Source: Haberlea rhodopensis
Taxonomy: Eukaryota > Streptophyta > Magnoliopsida > Lamiales > Gesneriaceae
Assembly: GCA_907163345.1 (NCBI GenBank)
Contig: CAJQUN010000035.1
Span: forward strand, 1,485,973-1,549,972
Length of the DNA: 64,000 nt
Reading direction: 5' to 3'
Shown here piece after piece: positions 1-10,605 of this stretch. The translations under genes and the position numbers were made by a program. Under the pieces are notes generated by a model, which saw nothing but the letters and a program-made list of their open reading frames with translations, searched no databases and was not told where the DNA came from. Every line of letters starts with the position of its first letter. The first letter of the stretch is position 1.

Positions 1-389
1 AAAAACGCGCATACTTTCGGCTCGTTGGCGACGAGAATAAAGAAACGCATTTCGTTTTGCCCGAAGACAGAGGGGGTATAATATCTGTCGATACCCTTCC
101 AGCGGGTATAGTCTGGAATGATATCATTGTGTCATATCCGTATTTGAGTATGCATTTGTTTCATTACAACATGGCTATGTTTAATGATTAATGTTAAGAC
201 ATTATATTTTATGGTTATTCGTTTTCTGTTACGTTTCGTTGGTTATCTGTGCAGTTATTTCCGTTATGATTCCGTTTTGTGAAATTTAGTTCCGTTGACT
301 GCTCGGATTAAACCATATATGTGTGAAAGTTATTTTGGATATGAAAGTATATTATTTTTCGTCACATTATGAAAATGATGTTTTTGACC
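1..389. other. Left edge, no gene seen
   Basis: I see no coding signal here. It runs directly into the Gypsy LTR remnant on the right and is probably the upstream part of the same LTR or a neighbouring repeat, but it has no counterpart elsewhere in the window. Confidence 0.4.
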
Positions 390-863
390 TTTTATCAAAT
401 GTTTATTATGCTTACTATAAAATGCTGCAACTTACCTTTACCTGTAATGTGACATATTACAGATGGAGTTGAAGACTTAGACGATGCGGAGGATATTTAG
501 ATTTATTATGAAGTTTTGAGTATGTTGGCATGTTTAAGTTTTATTTTGAGGATATGAAACATTTATTTATGTTTGAGTTGGATTTTGATATTTGAGGTTT
601 ATTTTGGTTTAGTTTTTGTTTTTATGGTATTGATGTTGTGGTGGTAGTGATCTGGTAGATCACAGGGCACAATTTTTAAGAGGAGACTCTGCCCAAATTT
701 TTCTAAGATAAAAGTCACGGGTAAAAATTATTAAGTCAAACATCCGATAAGAATAAAAACGTTTCCGCTAAACAAAAGTTCAAAGTGATATTAAGTTTTG
801 AATTGAGTGTAGCCTTGTGTTCAAGCAATTGAACACGGCGGGCGACCCGTCTGGGCGGGCTGT
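390..863 (+). repeat. Gypsy LTR remnant, 3' part
   Basis: This stretch is closely similar to 31605-32083, which ends in a Gypsy LTR followed by a tRNA-Met-type primer-binding site. Shared landmarks are the block around 'gatggagttgaagactta', the phrase 'ggtagatcacaggg/atgg', and the terminal 'ggcgggc(t/c)gtca'. Here the LTR end is followed at once by Copia reverse transcriptase sequence instead of a primer-binding site, so either the Copia piece inserted at the LTR end or an intervening segment was deleted. Confidence 0.75.
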
Positions 864-869
864 CACACC

Positions 870-2386
870 TTCATCATACTCAGAGGCTCAAAATAATGCA
901 AAATGGATATCTGATATGAAGGAAGAGTTGGCTGCCCTAGAGGTAAATCATACATGGGATCTTCAACCATTACCAATTGGGAAACGACCTATTGGATGTT
1001 GTTGGGTCTATAAGGTCAATAGAGCGTTACAAAGCCAGGCTGGTGGCCAAGGGCTATACACAAATTGAGGGACTAGACTACAAAGAAACTTTTTCCCCAG
1101 TTGCTAAATTAACCATTGTTCGATGCTTACTTGCTATTGCAGCATCTAAGAAGTGGGAACTACATCAACTGGACGTCCATAATGCCTTTCTTCATGGTGA
1201 TCTCCATGAGGAGATCTATATGGCTCCACCACTGGGATATCTTCAACTAGGGGATAATCATGTCTGTCGTCTCAATAAATCCCTTTATGGACTCAAACAA
1301 GCTTCAAGAGCATGGTTTTCTAAATTGTTGTCTGCTATTAAAACCTATGGATTTGTACAATCCCGAGCCGGTTCATCCTTATTTACTTGGCAATCTAATG
1401 ATACGTTTCTTGTTGTCCTAGTATATGTCGATGACATGGTTATTGCAGGTAATGACTCAACTCAATGTGATCATCTGAAACAGTTTCTGGCAACTCAATT
1501 TCATCTCAAAAATCTTGGACGTCTCAAATATTTTCTTGGTCTTGAAGTGGCTCATGGTCCAAAGGGAATCTTTCTTAGTCAACGGAAGTATGCTCTAGAC
1601 ATTATTGCTGATGCAGGACTATTAGATGCAAAACTCAGCACAACACCTATGCAACAACAACGTCGTTTGAGAGCGTCTACCAGTCCCTTCCTTACCGATC
1701 CTACTCCTTTCGTCGCTTAATTGGTCGATTACTTTATCTGACGATTACTCGACCTGACATCACTTATGCAGTCAATTTCTTGAGTCAATTCATGCAATCA
1801 CCCACTACAGAGCATCAACAAGCTGCCTTCAGGATCCTACGATACATTAAGAGTGCCTCTGGTCAAGGAATACTTTTTCCTCGGGATAATAATTTGCAAT
1901 TGAGTGGATATTGTGATGCAGATTGGGGGGCCTGTCCTATTACTCGAAGGTCAACAACTGGATTTTTTATGACTCTTGGTAATGCATCAATTTCTTGGAA
2001 AACCAAGAAACAACCTACCGTAAGTGTATCTTCTGCCGAAGCAGAATATAGGGCAATGGCCTCTGCTTCCAGTAAACTTATTTGGTTACGTACTTTATTA
2101 CGTGATTTAATAGTTGATCATTCTCAACCAATGCAGTTGTTTTGTGATAATCAAGCCACTATACACATTGCTTCTAACCCGGTTTATCATGAAAGAACAA
2201 AGCATATTGAAATCGATTGTCATTTTGTCCGCGAACACATTGAGTCAAAGTCAATAGAGACAACATATATTCCTTCGTTGATCCAACCGGCAGATATATT
2301 TACCAAAGCCTTGAGTGATGACCACTTTAATCAATTAGTATCCAAGTTGGGTGTTTCTTCCTTGCACACTCTAACTTGAAGGGGGC
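870..2386 (+). pseudogene. Ty1/Copia pol remnant: reverse transcriptase and RNase H
   Basis: The conceptual product is the C-terminal half of a Copia polyprotein. The RT begins near the motif W-(T/D)-L-x-P-L-P and contains the invariant Y-V-D-D box at about 1426-1437. RNase H follows, with S-x-x-S-A-E-A-E-Y near 2030-2050, C-D-N-Q-A near 2145 and the terminal A-D-I-F-T-K-A near 2290. Gag, protease and integrase are absent. There is a frameshift near 1015-1030 (the frame changes within the segment that should read K-V-K-x-x-x-x-G-S-I-E-R-Y-K) and another near 1700-1720, so no full protein can be made. A purine tract (gaaggggg) directly precedes the 3' LTR. It is unrelated in lineage to the Copia at 34080-37817. 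Confidence 0.9.
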
Positions 2387-2684
2387 TGTTAAAGATCATA
2401 AATAATTATGGAGCTTGATTATTGGAGATTGATTTGTGGATCCTTGATCACTGATCATAAGTAATTATGGAAGCTTGATTATTGGAGATTGATTTGTGGA
2501 TCCTTGATTACTGATTTGGTTCCTTCTTTCCTTGTAGAATTATATTGTATCTAGCCAGTATTGTATAGTTAGTTCATAGCTATAATTTAGGAAAGAGTTA
2601 TATTATAAATTATCTTGCATCTCTGTACTTTTGTAGTGAAATCAATAGACAAGAAAATTCTTGTCCGATCACTCTTTTTTTACA
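2387..2684 (+). repeat. Copia 3' LTR
   Basis: The LTR begins TGTTAAAG right after the purine tract and ends near TTTTACA. It contains a near-perfect tandem duplication of about 65 bp (2394-2455 and 2456-2515, core 'ttgattattggagattgatt'). The 5' LTR of this element is not in the window, so the end point is judged from the TG...CA rule only. Confidence 0.65.
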
Positions 2685-2883
2685 TGAGTTCTGCAAGTGA
2701 TTGACGCCGAAGCTGATTTAGCGAACATTTGATCACCCTTTAAATATAAATAAATAGCTCTCGACCCTCAAATATTTTAGTTTTTCCATAGAATCAAATC
2801 AAAATTTCTGTATGCAGCTGGATCATGTATACAGTTTTGTTTCTACTTTCTAAAATAAGTGATGAGATTGTAATGTTGTACAG

Positions 2884-3266
2884 ACCTCGTGGCACTGGTC
2901 ATTATGACAAGTTCTACGAAGAAGGGGTTTACAACTGTGCGGGATGTGGAACACCCCTCTACAAATCCACAGCCAAATTCAACTCTGGATGTGGCTGGCC
3001 TGCATTCTACGATGGTTTTCCGGGGGCCATCAACCGATCCGTGAGTACTTTTCAATAAGATTTCATACAATTTCCATCAATTCTAGTTCGTTCAGTTTTC
3101 CATGTTGGTGTTTCAGCCCGACCCTGATGGGAGGAGGACGGAGATAACATGCGCAGCGTGCGATGGGCACTTGGGGCATGTCTTCAAATGGGAAGAATTC
3201 AAGGTGCCTACGGATGAGAGGCACTGTGTCAACAGTGTTTCTATCAAGTTTTCTCCGGCTCCATAA
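2884..3266 (+). CDS. MSRB: Methionine-R-sulfoxide reductase B, 3' exons only
   Basis: MsrB reduces methionine-R-sulfoxide in oxidised proteins. Two exons are visible: 2884-3040 (acceptor ...gtacag, donor gtgagt) and 3117-3266 (acceptor tttcag), joined in frame and ending TAA. The pieces show the P-R-G-T-G start of the domain, the zinc-binding pair C-A-G-C and C-A-A-C-D-G-H-L-G-H, the F-N-S-G-C-G-W-P-A-F core, and the catalytic cysteine in R-H-C-V-N-S. Exon 2884 begins in phase 2, so an upstream exon encoding the N-terminal S-P-E-Q-F-type segment is required. None is seen; a Copia 3' LTR ends 200 bp upstream. Either retroelements sit in a long intron and the first exon lies left of the window, or the gene is decapitated. 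The C-terminal two thirds look intact and conserved, so decay, if any, is recent. Confidence 0.85.
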
Positions 3267-3973
3267 TGTTGATGCAGTGCAGTCGTGATTCTTGAAATGC
3301 GTATTATTAGATGGAATGATGTACTAAACTACGAAGTATCGTGGTTTCGCTGCTTGTTTTGCATACATTTTATTCAGTAACCAGCAGGGGATTCACTTGG
3401 TGTACGTATTTTTGTACACAAGTCCATTATTATATCTGATGCTTGCCAACGTTTACTTCTCTGTTGTCCATTCTAGTAGAGTGAATATGTTTAAACTATG
3501 CTCTAAAATGAATAAAGTTCGGGAACTAATGGTATGTACTCGGTTTGAATCCCACTTGTAAACCTACTTAATATTAAAACACACCACCATTTAAATAAAA
3601 AATGCATAAATTAACACACCAATAATTTTAAACTAATTTTATTGAGTTGATCTATAGTGGGTCCCAACCCGAGTCCATAAATATTTTCCATAAAGGTCTA
3701 GCTTATCTCAAGAATTTTAAACATGGGATTTTATAAAAATTTGAACTTGAGTTTGAATCAACTCATTTGCTACAAAATTTTGTGAGCAAGGATAGGCTAA
3801 ATATTGTTTACGCGACCATATTTGCTGATGTGCATGGTATCAAGAAAAAAATCTATATAAATAAATAAGTCAATGTAGTTAAAGCAATTACTTCTCTACA
3901 TTATTTTCTCGAGATTGTGTATTTTTCCGTTGAAACTAATGAAAACGAGTGTTTCTTCAACTTCCAGTCACTA
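3267..3973. other. Intergenic
   Basis: MSRB 3' flank and AT-rich DNA between two convergent genes. I see no ORF or RNA gene. Both genes should terminate in here. Confidence 0.5.
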
Positions 3974-4418
3974 TCAGCCATTTTTTCTTCTCTCATTGCA
4001 AGCCTTCAGAGCTTGAACTTCTGTTCAAAATTATCATAAACCAATGGTCAACAATAAACGCCCTTCCAAGCACACCGCTACATATTAAGCACATGCAAAG
4101 AAAAATAAATAAATCGGTACCCTTTTGGCAGGACTTCCAGTTCCTGTTGGTATTTACCATACAGTCCTGTAACATGGAATTTAAGTCCTTTACTTTCTAT
4201 GGTTTACGGTACCAGATTTACAGGTGCCTGCATTAACTGTGTGTGTAGAATGGTTAACAAGAAACCTGCAATGCCAAGTAGTGAGAAGAGCATTCACGAA
4301 GCTGCTTGACGTTATCATCATCCTCATCTGCATCGTTTTGGTGACGTACCGGCAGTGACTGTGGCGGTGGCGGGGGCTGATTTTGCTGGCTACGGCTTGG
4401 TTTAGGAGGTCGATCCAT
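3974..4418 (-). CDS. COA4: Twin-CX9C mitochondrial protein, COA4-like
   Basis: A small three-exon gene encoding 81 residues. Exons on the minus strand are 4418-4266, 4166-4121 and 4020-3974. Introns have gt donors (GTTTCTT, GTACCG) and ag acceptors (gttacag, gaacag), and phases agree (0 and 1). The product has a Pro/Gln-rich N-terminus, an acidic patch at residues 30-35, then the twin motif C43-x9-C53 and C64-x9-C74, followed by a basic end. That spacing defines the CHCH proteins imported into the mitochondrial intermembrane space by Mia40. The surrounding residues (W-K-S-C-Q-K-E-V-x-A-L-K-A-C) match plant relatives of cytochrome c oxidase assembly factor 4. The role in complex IV assembly is inferred from the family. 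The exons are too short to stand out as ORFs. Confidence 0.88.
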
Positions 4419-5204
4419 ATTGTTTATGTGAGCCTTTGCAGAGGATGAACACTTTTATTAAAGCTTCGGGGCTTATGGGATTATATAAACGACCACAAAT
4501 TCACAATTCATACGTTGCTGAGTAACCAGTTAAGAGTGTGAGTTGGAGGAATCAAGAGTGATTTTTTAAATAAACATGTTAGAAATTGGATTTTAAGAAT
4601 TCAAAATCGGTGGTGATTGCCCAACAATTCAGTGAAGTGATAAAATTCATTTGAATATACAAGAGGAAATAAGCTAACAGGAATAGGGAAAATTCATTTG
4701 AGCAAACTAGAATTTAACTACCTGTCCGCAAGTTAAACTTTGTGGGAAAATTGCAATTCTGTGACGTGATATATTACATAGATCAAAGCTATATATCAGC
4801 TAGAAAAATCAGAACTTCCTCGGTCATAACCCTGAATGTGCATAAGTTGATTCAGAAACATTTTTACAACGAAATATATTTCGAAAAATCTAACTTTCAT
4901 TAAGCCTTGAAAGATAAATGTTCTCTACTTCAACATGTTCACTGTGAACTTTTAACAAACATCTTTCTCGCACGGAACAGAGCACTAACCAAGACACCAA
5001 CATTTATACTTCAAGAAAATCAGAATCACTCAGGATTCCACATTCCTCATCAGAATCCCAAATAAGTTTTCCCAAAAAAATTGAATATTCACGCTTAATG
5101 TTCACGTTATGCTAGAAAAATCTGAGGAAGATTTCAAAAGCTTGGTCAAAACGTTCAATTATTAATGCACGTAAGTCAGAGCAGCGTGGGTTCAAGGAAG
5201 GAAC
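4419..5204. other. Likely 5' intron / upstream region of the COA4-like gene
   Basis: No coding signal. If the noncoding exon proposed at 5209-5340 is real, this is mostly one intron in the 5' untranslated region on the minus strand. Confidence 0.35.
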
Positions 5205-5208
5205 GTAC

Positions 5209-5340
5209 CTATGGAGATCAATAGTAAAAGAGAAAATGTGCGGAATGATCCTAGCGCCAACTTGATGCGACCAAGATGGAGACGACAAGGCAGCGTTTCA
5301 ATTACTCGGGTTTATTCGGATTCGTTTGTGTCCGGCTCCT
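5209..5340 (-). promoter_or_regulatory. Candidate noncoding first exon of the COA4-like gene
   Basis: On the minus strand a GC-richer stretch ends in a good donor, ATAG|GTACGT at 5209/5208, about 790 bp upstream of the start codon. It has no long ORF, which fits a 5' leader exon. This rests on composition and one splice site only. Confidence 0.3.
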
Positions 5341-5374
5341 TGGAGTTCTTTATTTAACCCAAAAACAGGGGTTT

Positions 5375-5675
5375 TTGGCGGATTACCGCCTATGATTTCA
5401 CAAATAGACGGATTATTCATTGTAGTTTGCAAATAAGTATTTTATTCCTATATGATTTACGAAATAGGCAGTTTACCCCATCTGGTTTGAAAATATGTAT
5501 TTTAACCCCCTGTAATTTGTGAAAATAAACATTTTACTCCCATGTGTTTATAAAATAGGAAGTTTACCCATGTACATGGTGTATTTCACACCTATTCACA
5601 AACTATAAGAGGTTAAAATACATATTTTCACAAACCACAATGGGGTAAAATATCTATTTTCAATAGTGTCACACA
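5375..5675. repeat. Imperfect ~30-bp repeats in both orientations
   Basis: Five or six degenerate units of the form 'cacaaa-tag-c-gattttaccc' run in one direction from 5395 to 5570. The same phrase then appears inverted at 5590-5670 ('ttcacaaaccacaatggggtaaaat'). Such arrays commonly form the ends of plant DNA transposons; no transposase is present. Confidence 0.55.
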
Positions 5676-6351
5676 CATATATGAGTCTTCTTCAAGAATA
5701 AAAAATTCATAAGCTTATATGTGAGAACTCACCCCTATTCTGACACACTTATTTGCTCCTTTTTGAGGAAAATTTTTGTAATATCGAGTTTGTGCCATAT
5801 GTATGTACCAATATAAAGAGATTATGTTTATCATGGTTTGATTAACCTTAGTTGACATGTCTGATTTAGTTCATTTTCTTTGCATTGGTACATATGTGAG
5901 GTCCAGAACCGGTGCATACAAGAATTTCCCCATTTTTCGGGTGTCTTTCTAAAATTTTGTCTTTATTTTGTGGAATTAAAGTTTAATTTGCAAATTTTTT
6001 AAAAAATCCATATATTATTGTTATGAAATTATGTATCTGGAGTGATTAATTTTATCAATAGTTAATAAAACCTTATTTCCATGGATTTATACGACTCCGG
6101 AGACAACTAACTTTTTAAAACCTTAAATTTTTGTATCACAAATTTAACAGCGGAAATAATGATCAGCAAATCAATCATCACATAATAAATCAAATCATAT
6201 AATAAATCAAAATAATAAATCACATCTTTAATTTTCTCCATCCTATGAACAGAGAATGAGAAACAAATCCCTCGAACAAATAGGTATGCCAATATTCCAA
6301 TAAATCACACAAATTACAAAGAATTCCAATTGATTAACACACCCATCCCCT
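5676..6351. other. Intergenic, AT-rich
   Basis: No gene seen. It holds the 3' flank of the DMP gene (minus strand). Confidence 0.45.
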
Positions 6352-7014
6352 TTAAACTTCAATGCTTAAAGGTGGAGGTGGAGCTGGAGTTGAAGTTGGA
6401 GCTGGAGCTGGAGTTGGAGCTGGAGCTGGAGCTGGTGTTGGAGTTGGAGCGGAGCTCTGGATTGAAGGGTACCCTATTCCATGGCGATTGTTTGGGAACA
6501 ACACAAACAAACATCCTGAAACCGCCCCGATAACGGTTGGTATCACCATCAACAACGCCTTCTGCGTAGACTGAAACGATGGATAGAAGCATTGGACAGA
6601 GTTAGGGTCCAAAAGGGCCACAACTGCAAACACGATCAATGAGAATAACGCGTGAACAAAGTCTCCAAAACCGAGTCTGTACGATGACAAGTCTTGTGAG
6701 GAAGAAGGACTAGGCCATAGCCCTGTTCTTGTGGCAAAGCCATAGTGCATCTCTCCTTTGCTGTCGGTGTAGCTATCGGTAAACGAGGAGAAACAACAAG
6801 AAAAGCCAGAGATTGCGATCAAGATGCTAGATAAGTACTTGTTAATGGGGCGGCAACTGCCATTGTTTGTTAAGACAGGATTGAGGAATTGGAATACGAA
6901 GACGGTTCCCGTGGGGAGGAGTTTGATGAGGTTGCCGAAACCGGTTAGGGTTACTTGTGTCGCGCTTCTGGTTGAACTTTGTTGTACCAAGTTGTTGGGT
7001 GTCGCCGATGACAT
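6352..7014 (-). CDS. DMP: DMP family membrane protein (DUF679)
   Basis: A single-exon gene of 220 residues, as usual for DMP genes. The signature L-I-K-L-L-P-T-G-T (29-37) lies at the first of four membrane segments, roughly 30-48, 60-80, 118-136 and 155-174. The loop F-T-D-S-Y (78-82) and the Y-G-x-A-T segment (91-95) are family hallmarks, and the fold ends with F-P-x-x-R-x-G-I-G-Y (173-182). DMP proteins sit in the ER, tonoplast or plasma membrane; the DMP8/DMP9 subgroup acts in gamete fusion, other members in senescence and membrane remodelling. I cannot assign the subgroup. Unusual is the tail, residues 188-216, a run of Pro-Ala/Thr dipeptides encoded by a ggagct hexanucleotide repeat. 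The chosen Met starts a Ser/Thr-rich N-terminus typical of the family. Confidence 0.93.
   Translation of the reverse strand: MSSATPNNLVQQSSTRSATQVTLTGFGNLIKLLPTGTVFVFQFLNPVLTNNGSCRPINKYLSSILIAISGFSCCFSSFTDSYTDSKGEMHYGFATRTGLWPSPSSSQDLSSYRLGFGDFVHALFSLIVFAVVALLDPNSVQCFYPSFQSTQKALLMVIPTVIGAVSGCLFVLFPNNRHGIGYPSIQSSAPTPTPAPAPAPTPAPAPTSTPAPPPPLSIEV
6367..6450 (-). repeat. Hexanucleotide (GGAGCT)n coding repeat
   Basis: About a dozen imperfect copies of ggagct/ggagtt inside the DMP reading frame, encoding alternating Pro and Ala/Thr. Being a multiple of three, length changes would not shift the frame. Confidence 0.85.
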
Positions 7015-8145
7015 TTTTAATGTAATTTTGTGTTTCTTTCCGAAGTGCTATATTGGTTTTTAGTTCTAAACGGAATCGGGTTTTGGGCATTTTATAGAGT
7101 TGGGAAAAGGGGATGTGTTGCTTGTAAGGGGGAGTTTTCATATAGACCGAGTATTTTTATACACCAACACATATAAATATGTATCTATACGTATGTTTAC
7201 GTCTATTTGTTGATGTATGGCAGGACCCGATCGATAAGAATTTCCCACTTCTAAGTAAATGGATTGAGCCAAGCAAGACCTCAAATTTGGATTTTGCTTG
7301 TACTCTTCGAAAATGGGTGCTCAATGCTTTAAGATTTTGAGGAAATCAACTTTTTTTTTTTATCAATTTCAAGTTAATTAATGCACGTGAGATTTAATTT
7401 AACTAAAAATGTGTGCAAGCAAGGAAATTTTATTTGAAATTGTTTTTGTGTTACAATTGAAATAATAATTCAAGATATTGAGAAAATCAAGTTTTTTTAA
7501 ATCACTTTGATGTAACTTTTTCCTTTAATTTAGTAAAATATCTACATGCATGAATAACGTACACAAGTTAACAAATGATATACTTTGAAAATGGTCCCAT
7601 GTTATGAATTTATTAAGCTTGTTAAAATTATGGATCAAGATTTTAAGAAAAAACAACATTTTTTTAATCAATTTTTCAGGTTAATTAATGAAAGTTTCTT
7701 TCATATATTTATTTATATATATTGTAATACGTGTGAACATGCATGGATGATATTAAGCAATAGAATTTTGAAAATGTTCACGCGTTTTAGTCGTAAAATT
7801 TATTAATTAACTTATTCAAAGCAGTGAAGGAGCCATTGTCAAATTTTTTTCTAGAAAATTAGGATCTTTATCACATAAAAATTATATTTTATCCCCCAAA
7901 AAATACATATATATATATATATATATTTTTTTTTTGTTTGTTTTAATTTAATTCGATAGATGATTTATTTAATACGTTTATTTTATTTTTATTTTGTGTT
8001 TTTAATATTTTTTGTTGTTTTAAGGGTAAAGAGTTTTTGTAGTTTAATGAGGATAATTTTGTAAAAAATATTGGTGAATCATTAAGGAGTTCAAAATAGT
8101 ATTGACATATAGAGGTGAGAAAATAAGTTGTGTACACCTAACAAC
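7015..8145. other. Intergenic, AT-rich
   Basis: Promoter side of the DMP gene, then AT-rich DNA with poly-T runs and a short (TA)n at 7908-7925. No supported gene. Confidence 0.45.
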
Positions 8146-8149
8146 AATT

Positions 8150-8815
8150 ATGGATGACAATAAGTCGGGTTTGGATCAGGTCCACTAGGACCAAAGACCC
8201 GACCATTTACAATTTTGAAGGACCTGAAACCTGACCTTACCTGTTTAAACCTAAATTTATACCCGCCCCTCCCAGACCCGAAGCTAATGGGTTCCACCAG
8301 TCAGACAATTATAGCTATATAGTTCATGTATTAATCATAAAACTGGATCCTAAGCAGAGCTGTCACGTCAGTTCCATTTTCACACCTTTTAAGGATTCAA
8401 TTTTACTTGAACTATAGATTATGATTGATACCAGAACAATTAGGTGGTACTATTTGTTTTTTGACATTTTATATGTTAACTTGTATATTTATAACAAAAT
8501 TAAATAAAAAACATGCAAACAAAAGTCTTAACACGGAATTCCAACCAAATATGGGAAAACATCAATTTTGTGCATTCCAATAAGTCATAAGAATCTCACA
8601 TCAGATTAATTGAATATTAACGTATATGTAATACAAACGACTAAATAACAAGTTTAGACTTTAGAAAGGAATGATAATATTCACATTAGTAAAAGTCTAA
8701 ATGGCTTGGGTACCTTAAAATCCAACCTATATACCCAAACGGATTGGGCAGCCGTTCTACAGGTACTCATTGTCTTGACAACCCAATAATCCTCAAGTGC
8801 CAACCCTCCGACATG
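8150..8815. mobile_element. Possible small non-autonomous DNA element
   Basis: It opens with 'atggatgacaataagtcggg' and the Gly/Pro-like 'gacccgacc...' phrases and closes with 'ttgggcagccg...cattgtcttgacaacc', resembling the many plant insertions that begin GGATGACAAT and carry C-rich subterminal words. The ends are only partly inverted and no target duplication is clear. Confidence 0.25.
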
Positions 8816-9905
8816 GGCGATTTTAGAAATATAGTTTGGGGACAAAAAAATAATAACATAAAAATAGGTGTAAAAAAATTTAAAACGGTCAAATTATAAT
8901 TTTATGGGGAGTAAATTCCAATTTTTCGGGATAAACTACAGTTTTTTTAAGATAAAAAAATTTATTGGAGAGGGGCAGCTGCCCACAACATTGAAGGTAA
9001 ATTTATCCGTGCCCTTAGAAGTTAATTGCCATTATTGTAAGATATAATCATTCTAAAGTTTTGAACACATGAGAACTTGGAAAATTTGACGTATAAAACA
9101 TAAAAAAACGTCAAAGTGCAATAAAGACGATACGTTCCAATTTGATTGCTTGAAGTCTTTGACTTAGCAGTTTGTGATGTTCTTCGCCTAAATAAACAGT
9201 GTCTTGGACCAAATTCGGTATAAGATATCATCTACTTTTTTAGTAATATAATTGGAAATATTTGTACGGATCAGGCCTTGTCATAAACGACACGTATACA
9301 GACATGTACATATATATATAAATATATATTTATATTTATATATATTGGTGTATGACAGGACCAGACTCATACAAGAATTTCCCGTAATATCATACCAATG
9401 AGATTTTATTTTTTATTTTTTCTTTTTAAAAAAAAAACAACTCAATCACATATAGCCGTCATGACTCATGACATAAGATAAGTCTATGTTTGCACACGCT
9501 AGCAGACTCCAAAGACAACTATGTTGATCTGGATGGATAAGTTTGACTTAGTTTGAAGAATAATTTCAAATTTGGATTTCACAAGAAAATATAAAATATA
9601 TTTTATTACTTTGTTAGCTGACCCCATTTCATTTCTCAGGCGTACTTATTTTAATATAGAAAAATTTCAAATTTGGTTTAGAAGAAAAGAGAACATATAT
9701 TATTACTTTGTTAGCTGACCCAATTTCATCTATCCAGGACTTAATTTAATATACAACAAGTTATATGCCTCCTTCGCTATTTCCGTTTTAGTTGGAACAA
9801 TAATGAATAGATCTGTATATAATAACTGTATTACGAATACACTCCTTATAAATTATAAGTTATGAAAGAAAAATCACAATTATCTTCCAAATGAGAGATA
9901 GACGT

Positions 9906-9965
<60 letters not shown>

Positions 9966-10153
9966 CCCCTAGTTTGAAACTATACTTTTGCAGCTTATAA
10001 GAGTTACAAGGCCGGCATGTATCCTTCAATTGGAAAATTTGACGATGCCCACATGACAACACCCTAGAGGATAGCATCACCTTTAATTTGGCATTTGGCA
10101 TCTTTCATTCCAACGGTGACCCTCAAAAATAATGTCTTTAAGATAACATCAAA
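8816..10153. other. Intergenic with a long (TA)n tract
   Basis: No gene. It contains a direct repeat of the phrase 'attactttgttagctgacc' (about 9604 and 9703) and the microsatellite listed separately. Confidence 0.45.
9911..9963. repeat. (TA)n microsatellite
   Basis: About 26 uninterrupted TA units. Confidence 0.98.
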
Positions 10154-10350
10154 TAAAATGCAAAATTGGCCCCGTATGTTTCAATAGGCTATAATTTTGG
10201 CCCTCATGGTTTCCAATCTGTAAATTTAGTCCTCCATATTTCCTATGTCAGCAATTTTGGTCATTTATATTTTATCACATGCAATTTTAGTCATTTAACT
10301 ATGAGATCCGTAATTTTAATCCTGTATATTAGAAATCGTAATTTTAGTCT
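10154..10350 (+). repeat. Left terminal inverted repeat
   Basis: Built of imperfect ~35-bp units ('aattttggtc..tatattt'). It pairs with 13290-13484. Confidence 0.75.
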
Positions 10351-10605
10351 TTTTGTGTCATTTTTACACTTACTTTTCTTATGCGCTTCTACGGCCGGGA
10401 GCCCGATCTCTCTCCTCATTCTCTACTCCATACGCACAATAAGTACACGATGAAGAAGAAGGCCCTAACTGAAACTGAAATTGATCAACATTTGCTCACT
10501 GTCGATGAAATACTCCTCAATCACTCCTCTCCGTCTCCTCCATCTTCGCCCTGCGACGAGAATGTTTCTGTCCACCCTTGAAACATAAATTACGGTGCTT
10601 CTAAA
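10351..10605 (+). other. Unassigned segment inside the inverted-repeat element
   Basis: A short open frame (10450-10581) has a Lys-rich start and a Ser/Pro run. I do not recognise it; it could be a captured first exon or random sequence. Confidence 0.25.

Noticed and set aside
6330..6574. Plus-strand Glu/Leu-rich and Gly/Ala-rich frames across the DMP tail
   Set aside because: Both are readings of the GGAGCT repeat opposite the real gene.
7585..7806. Short 73-codon frame
   Set aside because: AT-rich, no start context, no recognisable domain and no splice support.
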